A stretch of 64,000 bases of DNA from CAZMFZ01 sp046152935 (GCA_046152935.1 JBJXGB010000103.1:1-64000), one strand, 5' to 3'; shown: positions 34,948-44,691, counted from the stretch's first letter. The notes: generated from the letters alone by a model not told the origin. Numbers and translations are program-made.

Positions 34948-37900
34948 ATGACAAGGTCAAAATCACTACTATTTTCAATTGCTATTGCCAATTTTTCAAT
35001 AGCATTTGTTTTTAGTGCATTCTCTCAAAATGAAAAATTTCTACTTCCCTATCAATCACCCGAAAACCAATTTTATTGGAAAAATAATAAACTTTTGTCG
35101 AAAGATTATTGGCAACAAGACGTGGCTTACAGCATAAAAGCAAGCATTGACGATAAAAACGACATTATCAATGCCGATTTTTACCAATTAAAATACACCA
35201 ACAATTCGCCAGCAGAGCTTACAGAAATATATTTCCATTTGTATGACAATGCCTATCAAAAAGACTCGTACTACCACGAGCTTTGGAAAGCCAATAAAGT
35301 AGATCCAAAATTTGGGAAATACGAAGCAGAAAAAAAGGGAATAGAAACACAAAACTGGCAAGTAAATGGGCAAAATGTAAAAACAGAATTAGACAATACC
35401 ATCATCAAAATATCGCTCAATACACCATTAAAAACTGGTGAAAGCCTTGAAATTACCTGTCAATTTAAAACCTACTGGGACAAAGGTGCAATGCGAAGAC
35501 GCAGCAAATCTTTCAAAAACAAAGATAATACCAAGCATTTTGATGGCGTGCATTGGTACCCAGTAGTGTGTGTGTATGATAAATACTTCACTTGGCATAC
35601 CGATCAACACCTCGACAAAGAATATTATGCTAATTTTGGCAGTTTTGATGTGGAACTTACTTTTCCGCAAGAATATATTGTGGAGGCTTCCGGTGTATTG
35701 AAAAATGAAAATGAAGTATTGCCAGAGGATTTGAAAGCAAAACTCAATCTTAAAAATTTTAAAGACAAACCATTTGATTCTCAGGCATCTACCATCGTCC
35801 CGAAAGAAGAAGGCAAAACAAAAACTTGGAAGTTTTATGGGCTGAACATTCACAATTTCGCTTTTACAGCCGACCCTTTGTATCGTTTTGAATCGATAGA
35901 TTTGAATGGAATAAAAATAATAGCCCTTGTTCAAGAACCTCATGCGGCAAAATGGCAACAATCGGCCAGTTTTACAGTACAAATAATGGAAACGTACATC
36001 AAAGACTTTGGCACTTATATATGGCCAAAAATAATAGTGGCCGATGCCGATGATGGCATGGAATACCCAATGTTGACATTAGATGGAGGCACATATCCAC
36101 AGCACCAATATTTGCTGGCACACGAAGTTGGACACATGTGGTTTTATGGCATGTTGGGCTCAAACGAAACTTACAGGGCTAGTCTAGATGAAGGGTTCAC
36201 CCAATTTCTCACCATTTGGAGCATGGACAAAATTACTGGCAAAAAGAAATTCAGACCTGCCCCATTCAAATTTTTGCAATCGTTTTCTGATAGCTCGGTA
36301 AATCGTTTCGATCGCCTTTACACTAGCTATTTGGCAGATGTTTGGACGGGCTATGACGAACCATTAAATACACATTCCAACGGATTCAACAGTGGAATAC
36401 GGCAATCTGGTGGCTACAGGGCTGTTTATAACAAAACTGGCGTAATGCTTTACAATTTAAAATACGTGTTGGGCGACACCTTATTTCAGAAAGCCATGCA
36501 ACATTATGTAAAAAAATGGACGGGCGCTCACCCCTACCCACAAGATTTTAGAGAGGCTATTACAGAATATGTAAAAACAGATCTTACTTGGTTTTTTGAC
36601 CAATGGCTGGAAACTACCAAAAATATCGATTATAAAATTGAAAGAGTAATAAAGATAAAATCGAATGATACCACGAAAATCGACAGTTTGAAAACCAATA
36701 TCTATGGAATAAAATTTGCACGTCTTGGCAGAATGCAAATGCCGATCGATTTTACCGTTTCAAACAAACAAGGCAAAAAATTTGACTATCATATTCCAAA
36801 CACTTGGTTTATAAAAGCAACCAACGCTCAAATATTACCAAAATGGTATGGCTGGGATTTGCTCAACAGCACCTACCAAACCACGGTCACCATTACTGGA
36901 AGTCTAAAGGAGGTAGAAATTGATCCAGCGCATATTTTGGCCGATAAAGACCTCACTAACAACTCATTAAACAATTTTTACGATATTAAACTTAAACACA
37001 ATTTGCCGAACCCACCATCGTGGGAAAAACTAAAACTGTATTTAAGACCTGCTTTGTGGTGGAACCGATTTGACGGCTTGCAAATAGGTGGCGGTAGTAG
37101 CCGAGAATATTTCAACCAAAATTATTGGCAAGAAATGACGATCTGGTACAATTCTAGATTGGCGCAAGACAATATTTTTGGAGATGATTCGAAGAAAAAC
37201 AGAAATGTTTCTATTCAATTTAGCGACAAATACAACCTTTCAAAACATTGGCGACAACTTTACTATGTGTCTGATTTTCAATTCAATGCGGGCCTAGTAA
37301 AGCACCAAGTTGGCTTTGAAAAAACATTTAGATACCAAGATTTACGCAATCCTCGCTATACAAAAATATTTATTCAACACGGGCTTATGTATCGCGATTT
37401 GCCTAGCGACAAATTATACCTTATTTATCCCGATTATTGGAGTGTTGGCAAATTCAACACGTATATTCAAGCCGGGATCACGCGAAATTATCCCATCAAC
37501 ACAAAAGGCAATGGTGAATGGACGCTAGAAGCCAGATTACCAGGCATTTACAACGATTTCAATTATTCGTATTTACAATACACAAGCATTGTAAACTACA
37601 ATATAGCGAAATTTGAGTGGAAAATAAGGGCTTTCGGGCGATTGGGTTTTGGCAACACTCCTTTGGAATCTTCTTTATATTTGGCAGGTGCATCGCCAGA
37701 GCAGCTATTTGCCAATAAACTTACCCGTGCTGCTGGTTTTGTACCCAGCGATTGGGAAGGTTACGACAATAACACGAATCATTTTCAAATGGGCGGAGGC
37801 CTGAATATCAGGGGCTTTGCTGGCTATGTAGCTCCCACAGACGACAATGGTACAATCACTCTTAATTATGTAGGAAAATCTGGGGCATCGCTCTCGTTCG

Positions 37901-38202
37901 AGCTCGATTTTGATAAATTTATACCCCTGAAACCAAATCGCTACACCAAATATTTTCATTTCGATACCTACTTATTTCACGATATGGGTATTTTGGCATT
38001 TCAAAACTCCTCAAACGACCAACGGTTTGGAAATTTAAGAATGTCGAGTGGTGTAGGTACTGCCTTGACAGTAAAAATCGACCAATTGAATATAAAACCA
38101 TTTACCATTCGCTTCGATGTGCCATTATTTCTCAATGCTAGCCCAGCGGGAACTGGAAATACGGATTTTAGGTATGTAGTCGGGATAAATAGAAGCTTCT
38201 AA
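34948..38202 (+). CDS. M1 family metallopeptidase with large C-terminal barrel-like domain
   Basis: A 1084-residue protein with a signal peptide (cleavage near FSAFSQNE). The N-terminal half is an M1 gluzincin: the GMEYP motif near residue 370, zinc site HEVGH at 392-396 and the third zinc ligand Glu415 in SLDEGFTQF, exactly 18 residues between. These catalytic features are intact. From about residue 690 the protein continues with some 390 residues of amphipathic strands (for example QFNAGLVKHQVGFEKTFRY, FNTYIQAGITRNYP, FHFDTYLFHDMGIL) and ends in NRSF, a terminal Phe typical of outer-membrane barrels. A surface-anchored or outer-membrane-linked peptidase is inferred. Usual M1 enzymes of this phylum are about 600-900 residues. 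Confidence 0.88.
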   Translation: MTRSKSLLFSIAIANFSIAFVFSAFSQNEKFLLPYQSPENQFYWKNNKLLSKDYWQQDVAYSIKASIDDKNDIINADFYQLKYTNNSPAELTEIYFHLYDNAYQKDSYYHELWKANKVDPKFGKYEAEKKGIETQNWQVNGQNVKTELDNTIIKISLNTPLKTGESLEITCQFKTYWDKGAMRRRSKSFKNKDNTKHFDGVHWYPVVCVYDKYFTWHTDQHLDKEYYANFGSFDVELTFPQEYIVEASGVLKNENEVLPEDLKAKLNLKNFKDKPFDSQASTIVPKEEGKTKTWKFYGLNIHNFAFTADPLYRFESIDLNGIKIIALVQEPHAAKWQQSASFTVQIMETYIKDFGTYIWPKIIVADADDGMEYPMLTLDGGTYPQHQYLLAHEVGHMWFYGMLGSNETYRASLDEGFTQFLTIWSMDKITGKKKFRPAPFKFLQSFSDSSVNRFDRLYTSYLADVWTGYDEPLNTHSNGFNSGIRQSGGYRAVYNKTGVMLYNLKYVLGDTLFQKAMQHYVKKWTGAHPYPQDFREAITEYVKTDLTWFFDQWLETTKNIDYKIERVIKIKSNDTTKIDSLKTNIYGIKFARLGRMQMPIDFTVSNKQGKKFDYHIPNTWFIKATNAQILPKWYGWDLLNSTYQTTVTITGSLKEVEIDPAHILADKDLTNNSLNNFYDIKLKHNLPNPPSWEKLKLYLRPALWWNRFDGLQIGGGSSREYFNQNYWQEMTIWYNSRLAQDNIFGDDSKKNRNVSIQFSDKYNLSKHWRQLYYVSDFQFNAGLVKHQVGFEKTFRYQDLRNPRYTKIFIQHGLMYRDLPSDKLYLIYPDYWSVGKFNTYIQAGITRNYPINTKGNGEWTLEARLPGIYNDFNYSYLQYTSIVNYNIAKFEWKIRAFGRLGFGNTPLESSLYLAGASPEQLFANKLTRAAGFVPSDWEGYDNNTNHFQMGGGLNIRGFAGYVAPTDDNGTITLNYVGKSGASLSFELDFDKFIPLKPNRYTKYFHFDTYLFHDMGILAFQNSSNDQRFGNLRMSSGVGTALTVKIDQLNIKPFTIRFDVPLFLNASPAGTGNTDFRYVVGINRSF

Positions 38203-38276
38203 TTTCATTCTGAAACCCAAAAAGCTGCCATCAATCGCATAAAAAGCTCTTTTTAACACCTACAATTTTCATACTG

Positions 38277-40334
38277 ATGGAAAATGCTAAACAAAGAATT
38301 GATTTTCTAACACAATATCTCAACAGGCTCAATACCAAATATTACCAAGAAAGTATCTCTGAAATTACTGATATTGAGTTTGATGCTTTGCTTGTCGAAT
38401 TGCAACTGCTCGAAAAGCAAAATCCTGACTTCAAAAATATCGATTCGCCTACTGAGCGTATCGGTGGTACGATTACCAAAGATTTTAAAACGGTAGTACA
38501 TAAATACCCAATGCTTTCATTGTCAAATACTTATTCGAAAGAAGAATTGTTTGATTGGAATGAAAGGGTAACAAAAGGCCTGAAAAACGAAGCTAAAAAT
38601 GGCGAATTTGAACTCTTCTGCGAGCAGAAATTTGACGGGGTCGCCATTAGTTTGATTTACGAAAATGGCATCTTCACACAGGCAGTTACACGAGGTGATG
38701 GTTCACAAGGAGACGATATTACGGCCAATGCCAAAACGATCAAATCCATTCCACTAAAAATAACGGCAGAAAATATCCCCGCATACTTCGAGGTGCGTGG
38801 TGAGGTATTTTTTCCGCTCAAAAATTTTGAAAAACTGAATAAAGAGCAAGAAGAACTTGGCAATCAATTATATGCCAATCCGAGAAATACTGCCTCTGGA
38901 ACGCTCAAGTTGCAAGATTCGGCAGAAGTGGCACGCAGGGGCTTAGATTGCTTTTTATATTATTTATTGGGCGAAAATTTGGCTTTTGAAACACAAGAAG
39001 AAGCCATGCTTCAATTGACAAATTGGGGATTTAATGTGTCGCCAACATTTCAAAAATGTGCCTCTATCGACCAAGTCTGGAACTATATCGCACTTTGGGA
39101 GACCAAAAGACATGAATTGCCGTTGGCGACCGATGGAATTGTGATAAAAGTAAATAATTTCTCAGAACAAGAAACGCTTGGTGTCACGTCTAAGAGTCCG
39201 CGATGGGCAATTGCCTATAAATTTAAAGCGGAAACAGCTAGTACTCAGTTAATTAGTGTTATTTTTCAAGTGGGAAGAACAGGAGCAATTACACCTGTAG
39301 CCAATTTAAAACCTGTTTCACTGGCTGGCACTACTGTAAAAAGAGCCACACTGCACAATGCCGATGAAATAGAAAGATTGGATTTGCACGAAGGCGACTT
39401 TGTATTTGTCGAAAAAGCGGGCGAAATTATCCCAAAGATTACAGGCGCTGATGTCACCAAAAGAACGCTTTTTGCAAATAAGATTCATTTTATTACCCAT
39501 TGCCCTTCCTGTAGCACGTTGCTCATTCGCAAACCAGACGAATCTGCTTGGGTTTGTAGCAACGAAAACGGCTGTCCACCACAAATTAAGGGGCGTTTAG
39601 AGCATTTTATTCACCGCAAAGCAATGAATATCGACAGCCTTGGTGAAGGAAAAATTGAGGTACTGTTTGATAATGGTCTGATATCGAATCCTGCTGATAT
39701 TTACGAGTTGAATCAAGAAAATCTACTCGGATTGAAAAAAATAATTGCAGATGAAGAAACGGGCAAAACTAGAGAAATTTCATTTCAACAAAAAACAGTT
39801 GAAAATTTACTAAATGCCATCGAAAAATCAAAATTGATTCCTTTTGAACGGGTTCTTTTTGGCATTGGAATAAAGTTTGTAGGGTTTACCATAGCCGAAA
39901 AACTGGCTCGTTATTTCAAAACCATAGAAAACTTAGAAAAAGCAAGTGTTGATGAATTGGTAAATGTTCCTGAAATTGGCGAAAAAATAGCCTTAAGTGT
40001 TACCAATTGGTTTGCCGAACCAGAAAATATTATACTCATTAACAGACTGAAAAACAAAGGCTTACAGTTTGAAGTTGAGGAAAAAGAAGTCTTCATTGAA
40101 AGCGATTCACTTGAAGGAAAGAGTTTTGTAATTTCTGGTACATTTGATACTAGCCGCGAAGCTTTGCAAGAAAAAATCATAGCCAACGGAGGCAAAATAC
40201 TTTCTGGCGTGTCGGGCAAATTAGATTTTTTGGTTGCAGGCGAAAATATGGGGCCATCAAAACTGGAGAAAGCTCAAAAATTAGGAGTGAAAATCATTTC
40301 TTTTAACGAATTAGAACAGTTAATCACGGCATAG
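38277..40334 (+). CDS. ligA: NAD-dependent DNA ligase
   Basis: A 685-residue bacterial DNA ligase that seals nicks using NAD+. The adenylation lysine is in CEQKFDGVAIS (KxDG), preceded by the NMN-binding Ia domain (residues 1-70). The OB fold, a four-Cys zinc finger (CPSCSTLL to VCSNENGC), helix-hairpin-helix region (FGIGIKFVGFTIAEKLARY) and C-terminal BRCT domain (FVISGTFDTSREALQEKI) follow in the canonical order. Full length, single copy. The ATG start is clear. Confidence 0.97.
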   Translation: MENAKQRIDFLTQYLNRLNTKYYQESISEITDIEFDALLVELQLLEKQNPDFKNIDSPTERIGGTITKDFKTVVHKYPMLSLSNTYSKEELFDWNERVTKGLKNEAKNGEFELFCEQKFDGVAISLIYENGIFTQAVTRGDGSQGDDITANAKTIKSIPLKITAENIPAYFEVRGEVFFPLKNFEKLNKEQEELGNQLYANPRNTASGTLKLQDSAEVARRGLDCFLYYLLGENLAFETQEEAMLQLTNWGFNVSPTFQKCASIDQVWNYIALWETKRHELPLATDGIVIKVNNFSEQETLGVTSKSPRWAIAYKFKAETASTQLISVIFQVGRTGAITPVANLKPVSLAGTTVKRATLHNADEIERLDLHEGDFVFVEKAGEIIPKITGADVTKRTLFANKIHFITHCPSCSTLLIRKPDESAWVCSNENGCPPQIKGRLEHFIHRKAMNIDSLGEGKIEVLFDNGLISNPADIYELNQENLLGLKKIIADEETGKTREISFQQKTVENLLNAIEKSKLIPFERVLFGIGIKFVGFTIAEKLARYFKTIENLEKASVDELVNVPEIGEKIALSVTNWFAEPENIILINRLKNKGLQFEVEEKEVFIESDSLEGKSFVISGTFDTSREALQEKIIANGGKILSGVSGKLDFLVAGENMGPSKLEKAQKLGVKIISFNELEQLITA

Positions 40335-40373
40335 TATCCATAAAGATTTATATATTTTATGGTAAATTCATAC

Positions 40374-41234
40374 TCATTTTAGAGCTTTTAGGCTCATATC
40401 TAAGCTGTTGTACGAATGTGTCAATGCCCCAACAGAGATATAATCTACTCCAGTTTCAGCGATTGCTTTTATGGTATTAATATTGACGCCACCCGAAGCT
40501 TCGGTATCTACCTTGCCCTTGCAAATTTGCACGGCCTCTTTTAGCATTTCATTGGGCATATTATCTAGTAATATTCGCTCGATATTACCAAAAGACAAGG
40601 CTTGATGAACTTCTGTCAAATTGCGAGTTTCTATCACTATCTTCAGATCTAAATCGTTATTTTTGAGATAGTTAGCTGTATTCTCGAGTGCATTGACGAT
40701 GCCACCTGAGTAATCAATATGATTGTCTTTTATCAAAATCATATCGTACAAACCAAAACGATGATTCTTACCACCTCCAATCAATACAGCCCATTTTTCA
40801 AGCATTCTAAAATTGGGAGTTGTTTTTCGGGTGTCTAGCAATTTGGCTTTGGTATGTTTTATGGCATTGTTAAAATCGCTTGTTAAAGTGGCGATGGCAC
40901 TCATGCGCTGCATACAATTCAATACCAAACGCTCAGCCGCAAGTATCGAAATGGATTTTCCTTCGACCACAAACCCAATTTCGCCTTTCTTTACTGCATC
41001 GCCATCTTTTACAAAATATTCGATTTTCAAACCAGAATCTACTGCCTCAAAAATATATTTCGATAATTCCAAGCCAGCCACCATACCATTATCTTTAAAA
41101 ATCAATTGCGCTTTGCCCATTTTACTTTCACCAACAGTAGCCAAAGAAGTATGGTCGCCAGTGCCAATATCTTCTTGCAACGCATTTTGAATGAAAATAT
41201 TGAGTTTTTCGACTGTGATATACGGGGGAAACAT
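40374..41234 (-). CDS. nadC: Nicotinate-nucleotide pyrophosphorylase (carboxylating)
   Basis: A 286-residue quinolinate phosphoribosyltransferase that turns quinolinate into nicotinate mononucleotide in NAD synthesis. Signatures are LQEDIGTGDHTS, CMQRMSAIATLT, DTRKTTPNFRMLEKWAVLIGG-like segment with GGGKNHRFGLYDMILIKDNH and the C-terminal TEASGGVNI, VDYISVGALTHS. I chose the ATG at 41234; an upstream TTG would add 11 residues and nearly touch the response-regulator gene, and gives no recognisable homology. It is downstream of the response regulator by 37 bases and may be co-transcribed by chance rather than function. Confidence 0.95.
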   Translation of the reverse strand: MFPPYITVEKLNIFIQNALQEDIGTGDHTSLATVGESKMGKAQLIFKDNGMVAGLELSKYIFEAVDSGLKIEYFVKDGDAVKKGEIGFVVEGKSISILAAERLVLNCMQRMSAIATLTSDFNNAIKHTKAKLLDTRKTTPNFRMLEKWAVLIGGGKNHRFGLYDMILIKDNHIDYSGGIVNALENTANYLKNNDLDLKIVIETRNLTEVHQALSFGNIERILLDNMPNEMLKEAVQICKGKVDTEASGGVNINTIKAIAETGVDYISVGALTHSYNSLDMSLKALK

Positions 41235-41270
41235 AAATTGAAATTGAAGTAATGGCTGGAGTTTCAATGG

Positions 41271-41678
41271 CTAATTTAACATACTACTGAAGATTTCCGC
41301 CATTTTTTTCTGTCCGATGGGTTTTAACATGTATCCGGTAACTTCTTTTATTCTATTCGCCCTCGAAATATCGCGTTCATCAACAGAAGAACTTACCATA
41401 TATATAAGAACAGTCTTGGGTAAAATGTCCTTGAATAGTATAAATTCATCTAGAAATTGCCAACCATCCATAACAGGCATATTCACATCAAGAAAAATAA
41501 TATCGGGCAAATTAGTGGCATTATTGATCTCCAACTTGAAAAAATCTATGGCTTGCTCTCCGTTTGAAAAAACAATTATTTTGTCTACAAGCTGCGTTTT
41601 TTTTATTTCTATCGAAGCTGTAAATTGATAAATGTCGTCATCATCTATTATACAGACTGTATCTAGTTTTCCTTCCAT
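41271..41678 (-). CDS. Single-domain response regulator (CheY-like)
   Basis: A 135-residue receiver domain with no output domain. The phospho-acceptor Asp is in IIFLDVNMPVMDGW, with acidic pair IIDDDD near the N-terminus, switch Thr/Ser in YMVSSSVDERD and the conserved Lys in LKPIG. Its start overlaps the end of the interrupted histidine kinase frame by 16 bases, so the kinase and regulator were once a coupled pair. Such regulators pass phosphate on to a further protein or bind it directly. With the kinase broken upstream, what now phosphorylates it is unclear. Confidence 0.9.
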   Translation of the reverse strand: MEGKLDTVCIIDDDDIYQFTASIEIKKTQLVDKIIVFSNGEQAIDFFKLEINNATNLPDIIFLDVNMPVMDGWQFLDEFILFKDILPKTVLIYMVSSSVDERDISRANRIKEVTGYMLKPIGQKKMAEIFSSMLN

Positions 41679-42115
41679 TGATTTATGTATTTATTAAATT
41701 GAATTGTAAATTTTGTACCCTTATCAATTTCACTTTCTGCAAAAATAGTACCGCCCATCGTTTCTATTTGGTTTTTGGTAATAAATAAACCAACGCCTTT
41801 TGCATCAGGATGCTCGTGAAAGGTTTTCTTAAGTCCAAAAAGTTTGTGTTCATGTTTTTGCATATCTATGCCAAGCCCATTGTCTTCACAAACTAGGAAA
41901 ATTATGCCATCTTTATCAATATTTGTAGTAAAATTTATTTTGGGTTTTCGATTTTTCGATTTGTATTTGATAGCATTGGTTAGCAAATTCAGCACAATAC
42001 TTTCTAGGTATATTTTTGGGTATTCTACAGATTCACACTTACTAAAATCGGATTGAATATCGGCTTCGGTTTGCTTTATTTGCCATTCTAAGTTAATCAG
42101 ATGTTTGTTAAGTAT
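41663..42115 (-). pseudogene. C-terminal ATPase half of an interrupted histidine kinase
   Basis: Directly after the in-frame TAA at 42116-42118 the same reading frame continues without a break: ILNKHLINLEWQIKQTEADI, then YLESIVLNLLTNAIKYK (N box), CEDNGLGIDMQKH (G1) and AKGVGLFITKNQIE (G2). It ends at 41663, overlapping the response regulator. This is the missing HATPase domain of the kinase encoded just upstream. There is no good start codon for independent translation (the first in-frame candidates are internal GTG). Unless the stop is read through or is a sequencing error, the kinase lacks its catalytic domain. Confidence 0.82.
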
Positions 42116-43231
42116 TTAATCAAACCCTAGTATTTCCTTGGGAATATCTGTATTTTGCCTTATTTGAACTACCTCGCTTAAATCAGAAACTGTTGCAGAA
42201 AGCGTATCAAAAGCAATAATAATTTTTTCAAACACAAATTTTTTAAACTCTTCTGTGTTTTCCTCTTTTAATAAATCAATCAGTGACGACAAATTTGAAA
42301 CAGGCGATCGCAAATTGTGAGAGACTAGATAGGTAAAATCTTCTAGAATTTTATGCTTCTTCTCGAGCCTTTTGGCAATTATTTCTAGATTAGCAACATT
42401 GTTGCTTAGTTCGATCTCGTACATTTTTTGAGCAGTGATGTCTTTGGTAATCGTCAACACATCTTCGGGTTTCTCACCATTTTCATTCTCAAGCGGAATA
42501 ATTGACATTGAAAAATGACTCATTTTAGAGCCGTTTGTGTTAGAAAAAAACTCAAAACTTTGCGCTTCATTTGCATCGAAAGCTTTTTCTAGTTTTTGCA
42601 CAAATAATTCGTTGTTTTTTGAGCCACCTTCTTTATCCATTTGTAATATTGTCTTTTCGATAATGTCGCTAGTTTCTATGTTTCTAAATTTGCCTACGGT
42701 GTTGTTGATGAATTTACAAGTTAAATCCTTTCCAATTCTTGTAATGATGTCTGGATTGCCATTAACAAGTGTTTTGAACTGCTTTTCGCTTTCTGCTAGT
42801 TTTTGGTATGCCTCTGACAACTTCCTTATTTGCCCATCGATAATGTATTGAAGCCCCGATGGAGAATTATATTGTAAAGCCGTTGGAAGAAATCTGTATA
42901 AGATAAATACAGTCGCCCATGAGATGATGGCAGTAAAAAACAGCAAAAAAGCATTGAATTTATAAATGGGCACCGAAAATATAAGGGCGTCTCTCATATT
43001 TGTGGTGCCACACAAAAAAATAAAAAGGATAAAGCAAACGAATATTCTTATAAAAACCTTTTTACTCCCTCTTACTGTTAGTTTCATGAGCAAAATAGGA
43101 ATCGAAAAATAAGCCCCCCAAATAGCAGTATTCGATCCAATGTAAAACCATCCAAGTTCATCGCTCCAGTTTCCACACATACATCGAGGCATAAAGCCTT
43201 CAGAGCTGAATATTGAGCCTATTATCTCCAC
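42116..43231 (-). CDS. Ethylene-receptor-like sensor histidine kinase, truncated by in-frame stop
   Basis: 371 residues before a TAA. Residues 12-130 are a three-helix membrane domain like the N-terminus of plant ethylene receptors: CMCGNWSDELGWFYIGS, GAYFSIP, FLCGTTNMRDAL. Aligned to Arabidopsis ETR1, spacing is identical: Asn34 matches Asp25, Tyr41 matches Tyr32, Cys74 matches Cys65 and Asn78 matches copper-ligand His69, so two key residues are changed to Asn. A PAS domain follows (about 150-275) and HisKA with FTYLVSHNLRSPVSNL (phospho-accepting His). The ATPase domain is encoded in frame after the stop. If the stop is real, the product can only accept or sense, not phosphorylate. Confidence 0.85.
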   Translation of the reverse strand: MEIIGSIFSSEGFMPRCMCGNWSDELGWFYIGSNTAIWGAYFSIPILLMKLTVRGSKKVFIRIFVCFILFIFLCGTTNMRDALIFSVPIYKFNAFLLFFTAIISWATVFILYRFLPTALQYNSPSGLQYIIDGQIRKLSEAYQKLAESEKQFKTLVNGNPDIITRIGKDLTCKFINNTVGKFRNIETSDIIEKTILQMDKEGGSKNNELFVQKLEKAFDANEAQSFEFFSNTNGSKMSHFSMSIIPLENENGEKPEDVLTITKDITAQKMYEIELSNNVANLEIIAKRLEKKHKILEDFTYLVSHNLRSPVSNLSSLIDLLKEENTEEFKKFVFEKIIIAFDTLSATVSDLSEVVQIRQNTDIPKEILGFD

Positions 43232-43556
43232 CCAGTCATTAAAAACATTTTGTGTTTAAAAATTTCGATAATTAAAGTAGAAATTTCATTACTTTAATTA
43301 ATCAATAAATCCCTTTTCTGTATAAAAGTAACAGCATTGGACAATTGAAATATTTCTTGACATTGAAGTCTATCAAAAATGGGAAAGAACGTGTCAAAAT
43401 ATTTTTAAAAATCTGTTCTGCTCAACATGGCTTCGTGTTGATTGTCTAAAACTGCTTTTTTCAAAAAAACAGCCATAAAATTAAATATTTCGTGCCTTTC
43501 CCTTATTTTCGCATTCTAGATCAAGCAAATCCCTTATCAATCCATAAAATATACAA
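43232..43556. other. 325-base noncoding region between the kinase gene and pdhB
   Basis: Divergent promoter space. TATTTTCG near 43494 approximates the -7 box for pdhB. Nothing else is recognised. Confidence 0.5.
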
Positions 43557-44540
43557 ATGAGAGAGGTTCAAATGAGAGAAGCCCTTCGTGAAGCCATGAG
43601 CGAAGAAATGCGAAATGACAAAGGCATTTATTTAATGGGCGAAGAAGTTGCAGAATACAATGGGGCTTACAAAGTGAGCCAAGGAATGTTGGAAGAATTT
43701 GGGGCAAAACGAGTAATCGACACGCCAATTGCAGAATTGGGCTTCACTGGAATAGGTATCGGTTCTGCCATGAATGGCTTGAGACCCATTATTGAATTTA
43801 TGACTTTCAACTTTTCTCTCGTTGCAATCGATCAGATTATCAACAGTGCTGCCAAAATGATGTCGATGACTGGCGGACAATATTCTTGCCCAATCGTGTT
43901 CAGAGGCCCTACTGGCAGTGCAGGTATGCTGAGCTCACAACATTCGCAGGCATTCGACAATTGGTTTGCCAACACTCCAGGTTTAAAAGTGGTAGTTCCT
44001 TCCAACAATGCAGATGCCAAAGGATTGTTAAAATCTTCGATTCGAGACAATGACCCTATTATCTTTATGGAATCGGAGCAAATGTATGGAGATAAAGGTA
44101 TGATTCCCGATGGTGAGTATACCATACCCATTGGCGTAGCAAATACTATCAAAGAAGGCAAAGATGTTACTATTGTTAGTTTCGGAAAAATGATTCCACG
44201 TGTGGTAATGCCTGCTATTGAAGAATTGGAAAAACAAGGAATAAGTGTAGAATTGATCGATTTACGCACTATTCGCCCTATTGATTACGCTGCTGTGGTA
44301 AATTCTGTAAAGAAAACGAACAGATGTGTAGTAGTAGAAGAGGCCTGGCCTTTGGGTTGTATAGCCACAGAAATTACTTACCATTTGCAACGATATGCCT
44401 TTGATTATTTAGATGCTCCAGTCATTAGGGTTACATTTAAAGATTTGCCACTACCTTACGCCCCTACTTTGATCGATGAAATAATGCCAACACCAGCCAG
44501 AGTGATAAATGCGGTAAAGCAAGTGCTGTACAAAAACTAA
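43557..44540 (+). CDS. pdhB: Pyruvate dehydrogenase E1 component, beta subunit
   Basis: A 327-residue transketolase-like beta subunit that with the alpha subunit decarboxylates pyruvate for acetyl-CoA. Signatures are MGEEVAEYNGAYKVSQGML, DTPIAELGFTGIGIGSAM, MTFNFSLVAIDQIINSAAK and GPTGSAGMLSSQHSQ, ending with the transketolase C-terminal domain (VEEAWPLGCIATEI). The alpha subunit, E2 and E3 are not in the window, so the E1 genes are dispersed. The ATG start directly follows the upstream A-rich sequence. A terminator follows. Confidence 0.95.
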   Translation: MREVQMREALREAMSEEMRNDKGIYLMGEEVAEYNGAYKVSQGMLEEFGAKRVIDTPIAELGFTGIGIGSAMNGLRPIIEFMTFNFSLVAIDQIINSAAKMMSMTGGQYSCPIVFRGPTGSAGMLSSQHSQAFDNWFANTPGLKVVVPSNNADAKGLLKSSIRDNDPIIFMESEQMYGDKGMIPDGEYTIPIGVANTIKEGKDVTIVSFGKMIPRVVMPAIEELEKQGISVELIDLRTIRPIDYAAVVNSVKKTNRCVVVEEAWPLGCIATEITYHLQRYAFDYLDAPVIRVTFKDLPLPYAPTLIDEIMPTPARVINAVKQVLYKN

Positions 44541-44565
44541 ATTCTCTTCTTATAATTTACGTTAC

Positions 44566-44605
44566 AAATTCCCGTTTGAGATTTAATCAAATGGGAATTT
44601 TTGTT
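44566..44605 (+). terminator. Terminator after pdhB
   Basis: AAATTCCCGTTTGA and TCAAATGGGAATTT form a 14-bp stem with one G-U and a 7-base loop, followed by TTGTTTTT. Confidence 0.8.
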
Positions 44606-44691
44606 TTTGAAATAGAAATTCGAAATCAAAAAAGCTCCAAGTGTTTTAAAAATCCAAATTGTTGTAGTTTATTTTCAAAAACCTGGTCGCT

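Noticed and set aside
41235..41267. Upstream TTG start for nadC
   Set aside because: Adds 11 low-information residues; the ATG at 41234 gives the usual family N-terminus.
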